64,000 nt of DNA from Plasmopara viticola (Eukaryota; Oomycota; Peronosporomycetes; Peronosporales; Peronosporaceae), in assembly GCA_001695595.3 (NCBI GenBank), contig MBPM02000002.1, positions 1,959,608-2,023,607 of the forward strand, written 5' to 3'. Both the position numbers and the translations under genes were made by a program. How positions within the stretch are numbered: position 1 is the stretch's first letter; each line of letters opens with the position of its first letter. Below are positions 1-12,600 of this stretch, piece by piece. A model generated the notes under the pieces. That model was not told where the DNA came from. It made no database searches and worked only from the letters and a program-made list of their open reading frames with translations.

Positions 1-1918
1 TGATAGTTAGAAAGCAATAAGGTTCGATGGCTCATTAAATTGCAATGAGGGCGGTCAAACAAGGAGAAAGAATTGGACGGAGAGCCCAAGACGCACGAAG
101 AATATGGCTCATGCACGCTTGTGCCGAAGACGGACATAAGTTTACCGACCGAAAACAAATAGAAATCTGTAACGAAGCACAACTTGCTACGAATAAGTTA
201 AGCGCTACTATTTGGTTAAGGTTTTGAGCGGTTGATTTCTTCGAGTCATAACTGTCAGTGGCAAAGGTCGACCTGTATGATGAATTAATGTGATTCAACG
301 TTTGCATGACAACACAGCGTTTTTGAGTAAGGTGTACATATAAAGTGTCGTACAGTCTTGCCAACACCAAAGCCATGATGTAAAAGTGTAGTAAGGCAGC
401 CTGTGATTCGAAGTAAGCTGCCAGCGCATGGACCAGGTTGAATTTTGCTGAGTACATGCAGCTGAGAGATATCGGATTAGTACGTTTGAGTCGAGGAAAC
501 AAGAAATTGCATTAACATTTGCTTTTACGTCGACACCATGATCGCCGCTACCGATACGAGTAAGAAAACGCAAGATGCAAAAGAAGCACTAAGGGGCTCA
601 CTTGAAAATCGATCGAGGCCAGAATTTAGAATTGATCATTATCGCAACAGCAGCTTGCTTGAGATCTAACAGATCTGTTGTATTGACGACATGGAGAACA
701 GATTAGACCAACAAAGTGCTAAGACAGCTTTTAAATCGCGTAGATTAGGATCGAAGCTCTTGAAGACACATTCGACAGCGACAGTCGGCGGAAGATCGGA
801 AATACGTAGTGGTACTTGATTGGATGTCTGTCGTACATCACGACACGTACTATTTTGATGCCCCGTGCCTGGTCACAAAGGTGTAACGCTTCAAAGTTTG
901 CATTTTACGTAATTACCTATATTCGGACGACAGGGCACCTCATACATACTCACAACAGCAGCGTCAGCGAGGTTCAAGTTACAGCATACTCGATTATGAA
1001 TTAGGCATTTTAATCTACGATCGACGCTTGGTGTAGGCATGGTTGTAATTGCATCTTTCCTTTAAAAAAACACTGATGCGTCACAGCGAACATTTGTGCT
1101 GAGCTCGCCGGAGGCAAAATACACGGATTCTAACGGTGTGTGTGCTACTGTCATAGCTCTCAGTAGGATTTACGTATGTTTTTAGTTATATTAGAGGCGC
1201 AATCGGACTTTCCAACAATACTGGCAGCAATGTCGGTACGAAGCATTTCGACAGTTGTCACTATATATAGGAAAACGCACCATCGCGGTCAAGGGCGTGT
1301 CGACGATGGATAAATTGGCGGGTATGCTGACGAGAGCCTTAAGCACCAAACAACGTGAGTTCCTGCTGCAGGCTATTGGCATTGAACTCAAGCGGGCGCA
1401 GCACCGACGGTGAATTGGAGTATTGATGTATTGCATCAAGAATTTTGGAAGCAATTGAGGCGAACAATGGCACAGTATCAGTAGATTAAGGACGTCGATC
1501 CTTGACGTCCCTAAGAAACTTCTGAATATCAAAGCAGATTAGGCTTTACGGAAAGGGTAGAGAACAAAGGTCCTAACTAGATTCACTTAAAGCATACCTT
1601 ACACTGCTATATTGAAAAAAATTGGTAGGTCAGTCTGAAAAAAAAGCCATGAAGCTTAACACCCATTTGCCTTGGCTGCAAAAGCTTGAAAGTTCATGTA
1701 AAATAAATGGGTCAATTGGACATATATATTCTGGTTTTTGGTTAATTCGTAAAAATCTTAAGAACTAAAGCAACCAATTGCAGGCATCTCATCTCAAGCT
1801 AAAAAGTAGACAAACCATGTGAAATTGGTGAATTAATAAAGTATAAAAATCTCCCTCGGCTTTGTTGCAAACAATCCACAAAGTAATTAGCTAATACCAC
1901 TTGTAAATTACTCTCCAA
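1..1918. other. Intergenic, no supported gene
   Basis: No gene can be supported here. A 155-codon minus frame (35-502) resembles no family I know. On the plus strand, 45-227 encodes a short basic peptide containing RIGRRAQDARRIW and LATNKLSATIWLRF, ending in a TGA. A different frame just downstream reads VSGKGRPV. This could be a broken coding fragment, but I cannot name it. Position 1919 is the stop codon of the neighbouring minus-strand gene, so the AT-rich stretch 1540-1918 probably includes its 3' UTR and terminator. Confidence 0.4.
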
Positions 1919-4379
1919 TTAATCGTCTTCATCGTACTCCAACGTAAATTCAGGCTCAGCCGTTTCGACTTCATCGTCATCAGCTAGGACTTTGGCATTG
2001 GCAATTGGAGCAGGGGATGGTATAACGGGAACATTAGTTGGGACACGGGTTTGATTTTGATCTCTGTTGGAGTAAAATGCGCCTTGGGTCGAAAATGTCA
2101 TGTTATTAGCAGCAGCACTGGTCGGAACCGAGGGGTAAGGCCCTTGGTAAGCCAGTGGAGGTGCTGTTAATGCACCTTGCGGTAATTGGTGCGACGATGG
2201 TGCGGCGGCATTAGCATAAGATATAGAAGAATCGCCTCCTAGACTGCCGCGGTCACCATGTAGTTCATTATATACTTGAGAAGTGCCGTAAGATCTAGCT
2301 TGAGAAGAAGAGGCGGGGACATTAACGTAAGGCAAAACATGTGACTGCTCCATGCCTTGTCGCAAACCGGGCGACGGTTGCCAGCGGCCTCCACTGAGTG
2401 CTTCGGTCGGAGCAGCGGGTCTTGGCGGGTATCGGTTCGACTTGTCGAGCTCTTCTTTTCCATGCGCAAAGCTATGACGAGACGGCAAACACAAGGGATT
2501 GCACCATCAGAAAACAGACCATTTTGAAAAGAAAAAAAAAGACGGTGAACGTAAAATTGCCTAATAACCATCTCCCGGCAATGCTAGGGATTACATTGTA
2601 CCTGCATTTATCTCCAAAACGACATGTGCCCAACGGGTAGTTGTTACATAGCACTGTTTTGTGCTTACTCTCCGCAAATTCTGAACGACTTGCACTGGAT
2701 GAAGCGGCCTGGGGGTCATGAATGTGCCTACCGTAAGTTATATAATAGAATTGTGCACACGATTAGTCAATGATACTGGCACACATTTCATCGGGTCAAG
2801 CGCCACACCGTACCAGCAACGGTCCCCAAACGGGCATCGGCCGGCTAAAAAGTTGCGACACACCTCTCCGGAAGTGCCGGGCACGCGGTGGCCAGGACTT
2901 CGTCGATCGTCAGGGCCAGGAAACGGCGACCGTGGGTTACCGCCCTGCTCGTAAGGGCCCACGTTTTGTCTAATTACACCACCAGGTTGGGAGGAGAGCA
3001 CAGGATCACGAGGCCAGCCACTGCCTGTGCCAAGAGAAGAAGGTGGGTTTCGGTTCCACTCTTCATGTCTTGATGGGGCTCCTCGAGGAGAGTGTAATAA
3101 AGAGGGTTGATGAGATGGTCCTGATGAGAAACCATAAGCAGAGCTACTATCGTGACGATAATTCCCGTCTCGTTCAGATGACGTGACTATAGGAGTCGGT
3201 CGTTCTGAAGGAACGTTGTCCAGCTTAGGAGGTCCCCACCGGGACCCGCGGGCCTTTTTAAGGTCTCGATCATGAAAACTATCAGGGCGATCATTAATGT
3301 CCCTTTGCATGCGACTGCTTCCGATTGGGAGACTGGGGGCATCGCCCATAATTCCGACATTTCGCTTGTCGTCGACTCGTTGCTCATTATAACTTTGATG
3401 GTTAAACCCCTTGAATTCGTCTTTGTTGAGTCGTCCTTTGTCAAGAGATCCATCGATCTGTGGCCGCTCGTGGTGCTCACTGGCCTGCTCGTTCTCCTCT
3501 TTTTTTTGCTTGATTATTGACAATAATGACGCCAGCTTCCCTGGCGACGCACGAGGCGTAACATTGTCTGACTGTTCTCTCTACACAATAAAAAATCATC
3601 AATTGTCACGATCTATCCGATATAGACATTACAGAGCGACAGAAAGCATACCTGTCCATGCGACAGATATTCACGTCCACCCGCGTCTTCAATTTGCTTA
3701 AATGTATAGATTCCACGCTTTTGCCACTCCTCAATCACGTGCTGAACCTTGGGCTACAAAGATTAAAGCAAAGACAGATTTAACTTTTTTGAGGCTCACA
3801 AGTCACAACTTCTGTCATTTTCAAACCTGGAATTGATCGGGAACTTTTTTCACTGCTGCAATCGTGTCGGACATGCGAACAAAAAACCGCTTCACGTATG
3901 CCTCCTTCGGATCGTTGCTGGCGTGAGACTGCAGCAATACAGATACAGTTATTACTGACAAGAAAAGTCCAGGAAGCTCATGAGAAAATTTACGTGTCGG
4001 ATGATGGCGTCAATCGCATATAGCCCTGGATAATCATCAAGACTTAAGATTTGTATTCGTACATAATAAAAACAAATCTTACCAGCCAATCGGTGCTCAA
4101 CTTCAGCCTTCCACAAAAAAATTTCGATGTCGTGTACCACGTGCTTGTAGAACTAAACAGATACAATTTTCAAGTCAGATCACGCATGGGTACAATTTTG
4201 CCCGTCGTCGGTACCTTTGCGTACTGCGCTGCCAGTTTCGCCACGGCGCCAATACGGCTCTGTGATATGCCCTTGGTAGTGGCCAGCCCTTCAAGCGCTT
4301 GCTTGAGCTTATCGAAGCCTTCCCACGCCCCAGAGCGCGTGCTCTTGTGGCCCTCGCGATGGTGTTCATGTCCCCCCAT
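1919..4379 (-). CDS. CID (CTD-interacting) plus tandem CCCH zinc-finger protein
   Basis: Eight exons are readable: 4379-4215, 4152-4083, 4025-3994, 3928-3827, 3753-3652, 3580-2808, 2727-2602 and 2471-1919, giving about 640 residues. The ATG at 4379 directly follows an in-frame TAA. Residues 1 to about 155 form a helical CID/RPR domain, the module that binds the phosphorylated CTD of RNA polymerase II in Pcf11, Nrd1 and SCAF4/8 (recognisable strings: KLAAQYAKFYKHVV, LYAIDAIIRH, VIEEWQKRGIYT). A low-complexity Arg/Ser/Pro region follows. Two CCCH fingers of identical C-x7-C-x5-C-x3-H spacing come next (C398-C406-C412-H416 and C442-C450-C456-H460), then a Pro/Gln/Ser-rich tail ending in an acidic patch. 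A nuclear role in transcription-coupled RNA 3'-end processing is inferred. All junctions are GT-AG except the exon 6/7 junction inside finger 1, where keeping frame requires a TG-AG intron. Expression is not shown by the sequence. Confidence 0.85.
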
Positions 4380-5727
4380 TTACACCGGCTTTTCTGGTCA
4401 CTGAGTGGTCCAGATCTTGTGAAAACAATTAGGTTACGAAATGTGTGGTGTACATGATTCTTGGCTTATGTTTGGGACGATCTGCTACTCGTACTTATGT
4501 ACTTTACTCTTGACCTGCCTCACATATTAGGGGCAGGCGACTCTTATTTAGTTGTCGTTATCGTTTTCTAGTAGGTATTGAAATAGGACGAAAAGTTAAG
4601 CCCACAATTCTAGTGCACTACACATTACAATTCATCTAAAACGTTCATGTACGTGATCGACTATATTTACTCCTTACGTGCTAAAGAACGAGAACAGTTG
4701 GATACCGATTAGACGGTAAAATCAAAGCTATATGTCTCAGATACTCGTGTGCGGAGATTCCAACTTCCAAACCGCAGCAGCGCATACGCGTACGTGGAAG
4801 GCTGTCAGTCTGCTATGATAATTCGCAAAAATGCGAGGACAAGGAGATTTGGTTCACCAGGTTGGTGAGGCCAACCAACTTGAAAATAATCATGATAATC
4901 ATGAGCCTTTCGTGGATGCTGCCGTGCATCCGCAAGGCCGGGACCTTGATTCGTTGAGCGGCGACAAATTTTAAACTACTGTTGGTCGGGTCTGGCTATT
5001 ACGCGTTATTGTCGGCTACATTTTAATACAATGGTGTTCGCTCCGGCCAACCATCGATCATTATTATAGCTTAGAAATATTGCGCCAGAGAGGGGGCTGG
5101 CAACGAATAGTGGAGGCTGGTTAGCGGCTCTCCTTCTTTTCTATTAATTTTGTAAACCGTCACACTTTTTTTAACTTGATACAAAAGAATTATAAATTTT
5201 GCAAATGGGATTGTAGCTATGGTCAAAATGGCTGAATTGGTCCAGTGATAGTCAATCGATCTTTTTTTTCTATAAGTCAGATTGATGTTGAGTGTAATCG
5301 TCGCAGTATAAAAAATTATTGTCGGCGGAGCTATAACAATTATGTTTCTACCAAGTGTATTGGTAATGGAGCTATCCTCAACATGGCACTACATTTTTGG
5401 CTGACAATATATCGGCCATTTCAAGTCACGACCTCGCAGACATCCGATAGGTGACGCAACCAATCACTCGCGCAGAAAAACACACAAAGGCAGTCCAGCA
5501 AATAATCTTAAATAAAGCTTCAACGACTGCATCTTTCAATCAAGTCCCGCAAGGTCGATGCTGGATGAGTATAGCTGCAATTTGATGTGTATGTCAAGTG
5601 TTTTGCATCGACTAGAGCGTCTACTCTATGAAGCCCTATCCTGCGATTGAAAACAGCAGGTCAGAATTTACAGTACACATGCAATATATGACTCAATACA
5701 GTCTGCTCATAAGACAAACCTTTTTAT
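4380..5727. other. Intergenic, AT-rich
   Basis: This stretch upstream of the CID-CCCH gene presumably holds its promoter near 4380-4500. The only coding-like item is a 47-codon ATG frame at 4831-4974 (plus), Asn/His-rich, with no recognisable family. It may be a decayed retroelement scrap. No RNA gene or ordered repeat is seen. Confidence 0.4.
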
Positions 5728-6073
5728 AAGCGATTGAGTGTACGGAAAAGGTTGGGGTGACGCCCTCCTTTCAAGCGCGGGGGCTAAATGCTCGCGCGCT
5801 TCGGGCAGATGCTCTCGGGCATCTGCAGGTCTCTAACAAGTCTCACCCTCGACGCGACGGTCTCTAGCACCAGAGCGCCACCTGGGCTCTTACCAAGTCA
5901 GAGATAAACAAAATAATGGAAGACCCTCACGACCTCGGTGCTGGCTGCACTGCCCGCCGAACGAGACTCGACGTATGCGGACACCACTCTATGCCGTGGA
6001 CTAGCCATAGAGCCTAGCACGTGCATAACTTGGCAACGCGATAACGTAATACAATACAATACAAGCGATTGAG
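5728..6073 (+). mobile_element. Short LINE-derived SINE-like element, copy 1
   Basis: The body is 5739-6062 (324 bp), flanked by an exact 11-bp target-site duplication AAGCGATTGAG at 5728-5738 and 6063-6073. It begins with the 5' module GGAAAAGGTTGGGGTGACGCC. It runs through segments shared with the long LINE copy at 15606-16769 and ends in the pentamer tail (ATACA)n rather than poly(A). Two internal joins distinguish it from the long copy: one after AGCACCAG and one at GTCAGAGATAAACAAAATAATGG. It encodes nothing intact. Target-primed reverse transcription using LINE machinery is the likely mode of insertion (inference). Confidence 0.9.
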
Positions 6074-9000
6074 GCGCGGCACATTCTACAGTTCGGCAGA
6101 TGATAATTGGCGGTAGACAAGCTAGCTGAAAATATTATCAATGTGCAGTTTGAGAGCTTCTTTTGCAGCATTTGGAGGATAAAATGTGCGACGTAAGTTT
6201 TGGACAGCAAGCAACAAAGACTCATTAAGTGGAGTACGCCGGTATTGGAAGTAAGTGCGGAGGCTTAGATACTTTATAAAGAGAACATTTAATTAAATAA
6301 TAGCACACCCCAAGCAGTCGGCCAGAGGTGATTATAAATGCTGTGAGAAAGACACTAAAAAGATAAGTAGATTCTTAGAAAAGATTCTGTCACATTGGCT
6401 TACGAAAACATCACATGTCCCGTACCATGTACACACGAACGTGATTAGAACGGTAGAATTGGTCTCGAAAAGTGTTGCTTGATATGTATCGATGTTTTTA
6501 AGCATTTTATATGTCTGTGGTGTTGTATCAGCAGAGACCAAAGGGTAAGGTGACAACCAGGCTGAGTAAAATCATCGCGCTCTACAAAATTCATAGGGGC
6601 GATGCTTAAAATGTCTACAATCTGAGAACGGCACATAGCTCGTGAAAAAAAAATTGCCGAGTATTGTGCCGAAGTTCTTAGCATACGGTGTTATACAGTC
6701 CGCAAAAGAACGGTGTTGAGGAATGAATGAGCCACATGGATATGAGGGAGCCATGAGGCATGTTTGCATGACAAGATTGCGCCTAGTAAATAGTGGGTAA
6801 AAGCGGCTTGGACAGTGTTGCGCCTGATCAATTGCCCGCTAAACACGGCAGAAGCCAAATAGGGGGTATTTGCATGTGTTTGGATCACAGGATTTTGCTA
6901 ATGCCGATGCTGCTAAGAAAACGAAGCTCGATTTAAAGTATTCTTGAGCGTAATTTTAGGCTATACGTCAGAGCTCAGAAGAATTTGACTTGTAGCGATC
7001 CAACATTTAGGTCTACACAACTTAGCGAGTTAGAAGTGGGCAAAATGTACGAAAGTGGGCGAAAAATATATGGACTTACCCCCCGCAATGAGATGATAGC
7101 TTAGGCACATATAAAGAAGGATCATCATGATTCTTTCACAATATTCACCTGCAGTGATGACAAGGTACTTGATGCCTAGCATATTCTGGGCTCAATCGTT
7201 TCTTAACAATAAGAGTACTTTAGCAAATTGCAACTATAGCTAGAATTGCATAGTATATCAATATCAAACAAGGCAGCACACTACCTTCTTTACAATTGGA
7301 GAGCAGGCCTAATACTTCTTTGCAATTTTTTTTGTTGTCGAGCTCACATGAAGGCGAAGTGCTAAAGAAATTATGAATGAAAGTGATATTTTGTCAAGCT
7401 ACATCATATAATGTTTGCTTATCGGTAAAGCCACCCCTCCGTTAAAATCAAAGCTTTCAGCCTTGAGCTATTGCTTGCCATAAAGTGATAGGCTCGGGTA
7501 ATGGATGTGCCAAAATTCCAATTTTTTGTAGGATCAAATATCTGTTATGTCGAGCCTCCAAACGCGCAAATTTCCCTACCTTTTAATAAATCGAAATCGA
7601 GACATTTTGCAACACGCGTTAGCAATTAAAAGGATGTTGCCAAGGTAAGCTGATTAATAAATGTTTGGCCCAGGTTGCTACCAACGTCGTTTATAATTTT
7701 GCAGCAGCATTTGCTCAGTATCATTACGCTTCGTTGCCTGCTAGTTAAGTTGAACGACACAACAAGTGACCACTTTTCCACGTGTAGCGCAATGAATGCA
7801 TAGTTTTTACAAAAGTCCCCAAGCGGGTTGGCCTCTTATAGGGTTGGTCACATGAGAGTGCCTCTCCATTGGCTTGACTAAAGGCAAGCAATGCCGGCCA
7901 AACTCTCCTCAAATGCAGGATTATTTTCTTCAAGGTTGACACGTAGCGCGTGTTGCAAACTGTCTTGATTTCGCTTTATTAGAAGGCTAGAAAATTCGCG
8001 TTTTTTGGGGCTCGACAGAATAGATTTGTGGCTATGATTAAATCTTTGAGGCTCTGTCAGGTAGGAATGTAATACTGGCGCATCCAAATTCTCGAGCTCA
8101 CCACTCTGTCGCAAGCAATAGCTGAAGTTTAAATGCCGTGATTAAACTATTTAATTGAGAATAAGTGTGTGTGTGTGGCTATACCGAAAAGGGTGTATGT
8201 GACCATACTAGTGGCCTTTAGGAAAGGGAGAGTTTTTATTAATGTCTGCTGCCATGCTTGCAGTCGGACAATGCCCAATAGTCAGGCATCCTCCCCCACT
8301 AATTTCATTTTAGCCCGTGCTCAGAATTGATGGACTTGTTAGCTTGGTATTGAACAAAATACTGACAGTTAACCTGCTATCGCATTCAATTTGCAAATTA
8401 CTGTCAAGTGTACTCACGTTTTGCTATATTTTGCACTTTCACAAGTTTTGTTTAAAACGCATTCTGTTGGCCAAAATCCTATACTTTAATTTGCAATCGG
8501 TAAATGTTTTTTGTATTGGTCGCAATCAGAATTTACATCGTCATACACATCAATTGATAAACGTCCATATATGCGGTATAATATATCCATTGTAACCGCT
8601 AGTATCTATTAAAAATGTTTCCTTGTTTATCACGTGGTTTAGCTGAACGAGCTCTCACTTACCACCATCGACAAGTAGATAAAACACAAGATCCAGTGTC
8701 TGTCGCCGTTGCTTCAGATTTGGTTCTCGCAAGCTTGCTATCTACTCAAAGTTTCGTTCTCATGACGTCGGTGCTAATACGGATCATTCAAATTTTCTTA
8801 GACTAATCTTCGCGTCAGTTTTTTGTTGTTGCTGAACAGTGCTCGCATCAATGGCATACGAAATGTAAATACTTATCGCGCGGAATTACGCTGTTTAGAC
8901 AGTAAACGACGATCAACATATGTATTTTATTCAGCGTACAAGCCACGCAACGAAACAACTTTAATATATTGATTCACATTCGAGCGAAAAGTTTGTGGCC

Positions 9001-9682
9001 CCGCTGTTGCAAAAAATTCATCCGGTCAGAAATTAGAATGTTAGCGTGAACATGAGATCAGCTAGCAAATTTGGACAGAGGTCGCTGACAGTAAGCCAAA
9101 GGCGTTGTCTATTCTGTCGATAGTACTAAAATCGCCCGAGTATGCTTTTTAGCTAGGCGGCATTCATTTCCGCTGTCGGTGAATTTAAATCGGATGATTG
9201 TCTCGACGGGAATAGCAAAGTGTCCTAAAAGACTTAAAGTGTGGATGCTGAGACTCAAAAGAGGAAAAGACGTCTTGATGCGCTGCAAATTGAGTAGCTT
9301 CTAGCTGCTATCGATTAAGATATACTGTCGTGGGTTGGGTTCTGACACGGCAAATATTCCTTTTTAGTTCAGCAAACAATGAACTCTCTCTCGTCATTCA
9401 AAAAATTATTGCCGTCCCTAGCTTTTCAACATTTAAAATTACATTATCCGTCACGATATAACGCCATTCGAACGTCATTAAGATATCGACCTTTTTCAAT
9501 CTAGAATTTGGCTAGATCATGTCATAAATATCGGTCTCATGTTTTCTCACTCTATCACTAAAAGCAAGCATTCCATCGACATCTTGACTTGTCTTGAACC
9601 TTTCGTGTATAGAACCATCGCCAATCGAGAGTCTTGTAGAATCTTCTATGCAGGTATCAGTATTCAACTCGAACAAGCGAGT
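6074..9682. other. Intergenic desert
   Basis: This is 3.6 kb of AT-rich sequence without a supportable gene. Frames of 60-90 codons occur on both strands (for example 6691-6888 minus and 7878-8114 minus), but none shows a family motif and their successive frames are full of stops. A short GT microsatellite lies at about 8165-8177. The 3' end of the C2-IQ gene abuts the right edge. Nothing resembling a tRNA or ncRNA was found. Confidence 0.5.
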
Positions 9683-12600
9683 CTAGACACTGACATTAGC
9701 CTCAACCATGGCCACTACATTGTACACTAGAGCTTCAATTGCACTCTCGTCGTCAAACCATGGCGTCGTTTCGCTGCGCTCACGATGATAGATCAAGCGC
9801 TGCTGCCTTCCCTTCCAGGCTGCTTGGAGACAGATGGCGGCCTCCACAAATGTCAAATCCTCATCTTGTTTCAATAGACGCTCCAAATGGAGTCGAGCGC
9901 GTTTCTTCTTCCAAGCTGACTGGATACAAAGCACGGCGTTACGAGTCGACATGTACATGAAACGCTCTTTATGCACTCGTCGCCACCACTTTTGTACCTT
10001 GCGAATACTAACTCGTACCTTGAGATAGTGCCACCTACAAACCCATTTCGACAATACTGTTTTCACAATCAAAGTCGCATCTTGGATCGGGTTCGAGGGA
10101 TTTAGTGCAAGTCGCTGTCGACACCAGCACTGAAGTGTCAAGATAGCGCTCTTTTGTCGCCACCATTCCTTACGCACAAGCAATCTGCGTGCATTCTTTT
10201 GGAGTATTGTTGCCGATACTAGCTGGGCTTTGACAAACAAAGCGCGCTCTTTTCGATGCATTTGGAGACGAAGAAACCTTTGTACTTTAGATACTGCACG
10301 AAGACGCTGCTTGGCGACACAATCCGACTTTTGCAGGGTTTGCAAGCGTTTTCTTGCCTTCAGTCGTCGTACCATGCATTGTATCGTTAGGGCTGCAGTG
10401 GCTCGCTGGAGCTTTAGGCTTTGGTAGCGCTTCTGTTCCAAGCGGGATCGGACGATTGATTGGAGGACTGTCGATGCTTTGTTTCTGTTACGACGGATCA
10501 TCTCTCGCGCTTCAAGGTGTTGGTGCTGGTGCTCAATTGTTTGCTTCATCATCTTCATCTGAGTTTGTTTCTGAATGCTTTCGTTCTGATGCTTTAAGTG
10601 CAACTGCTGATATGAACGCAACAAAGCTTGGCGATCCGCTGCAAGCTCAGCATAACGTCGCCGTTCGATGGTGAGAATGGACTCTAACGATGCAATCTGC
10701 TGCTGCAATCGCCTCTGCTCATGGTCGGTATACTGAAGTTGCAACAGGTTTTCGCCACTTGACGATATCCTACTGAATCGCTTCGATGCAGCACGTTTCT
10801 GTATCATTGGACAATCTGGTACATGCACCTTTGGCGATGAAGATGGTTTCTGATTTAATTCGGCTGAAGATAATGTGGGTTGCGTATCTTGGCCGTTTAA
10901 TTCTTTTCTAGATTCAAACCTTCCATCAAAAGCGTCACAAGCCACAGTATTATTGTTTTCCTCGACTATGACAGGAGCTTTTTGCTGCTTTTGACGTAGA
11001 AAGCGCAAATACTCGGACCATTCAATCTCCTACCAAAGTAACTTGATTGAATTGATGTAAACCATGAGATTGAGAACAAAGCAATCACTTACGCCATCGC
11101 GATTGGAATCCATGGCACGAAAGAGAATCGCGATTTGCTCTCCTGTGGGGGCACTCCAGCTCTTGAGGCTAACGTCGTCTTCAAATAATACCTGAAGCAG
11201 CTTTTGGCCATCGGATGAATTCACCATATCTAGCAAAAGTTTCGTCATTTAGTCAAATCTTTTCAAAGACTAGCAATATAAGGTCGTACCTTCAAGGTGA
11301 TCAATAAAGACATGAGTAAACTCTTGGCGATCAATGGAGCCACTATTATCTTGGTCCAGCAAATAGAAAAGCTTTTTCCATATCGTAAACGTTTCTGCTG
11401 CTTCATTTGCAATTAATTTCCCTGCATCGGTCCGTTTGAAATCAACAGACTCTCGAGACGGCTCAAACCAAAGTCGCACTTTTGCGACTCCCGTCGTCTT
11501 TGTTGCATCATGCTTGTCGATAAATTTGCACCAAGTGAACGGTGTTTGAAGGTTCGTAGAAGAGGGCTTTAAGCAACATAGCTCAGAGATGGCTAGCACG
11601 TCCATTGATATGGTGCCTAAGCAGATCTCTCCTAGCATTTTTGTAACTCCAATGCGTTGAATGACAAGTTTTGGTATCTCTGTCCCATTGTCAAGTCTAG
11701 TATCAATACATTGTCGCAATTGCTTGCTTGTCTTGTTTTCACAAGCATCATCTGCCTCAATGGCTGGACTAGAACGTTTCTCGGATATCTTACAGCTGTA
11801 ATATACATTTTCAATAAAAAGTGTTTGTTCAGGCTCGGAACATGTGATTAGATCGCTAAGCTCGATCTTTATTGTACCGATAATTGTTGGTATATAGACA
11901 ACAAGAACGTGAAGGTGAGCACTCATACAAGGGTCGTTCCTTGTTGTTTCCTTCATCAGTGGTAGCCATAGATCCACGCGTCTGAGGGTAGCAGCTTCGA
12001 TCGTTGGAGTCAAAAGGAGCGTACCGTTGAGAATCATGTGCTGTGATACACCAATTTGCAAAGAAAGGTGTACTTCTTGACTAGGAGACCCCGTGTCCTC
12101 TTGAGGAAATACAAACCACTCGTTGTTCCAATGCCAGAGCTCATTGCTGTTTATATTCATCGATTGCCTCGTGCGATATCGAACGGCCGTGGTCGAATCA
12201 TCTGATGACCTCGAAGACAATTGCACGTGAGCACCTCCGTATTTTCCGAGCTTCATTGAAGATAAAGTTTCGTATCCTGATGTCAAAATTGCTTCGCAAA
12301 TGTTGATATGGAATTTGCCCCGTTGATTCCAGTGAGGCACTTCATTGCTCTTCTGGCAGGTCCGTAAGCTCAGTGAAAGTGCATCTTTTGTCACATTGCT
12401 CTCCGCAGTATTGGACTCATTGCATATTGGGTACCACATTGGTCTCTTTAACTGGTCCAGTCGAAGCTTCCAATCTCGATAAAGTGGAAAATGTACACAG
12501 CCGCAAGTGTCGCCGCTTACGCCACGAATGCGTCCAATGACGACGAGATTCGCGTCACTCGCTAAAGTGTCTGCAATCAGTGGATTGCTGAGATCGACAA

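Noticed and set aside
35..502. 155-codon minus-strand open frame
   Set aside because: No domain, Cys/Ser/Leu-rich in an irregular way, and an overlapping plus-strand frame reads equally well. Likely chance or relic.
8165..8177. GT dinucleotide run
   Set aside because: Too short to be more than a minor microsatellite.
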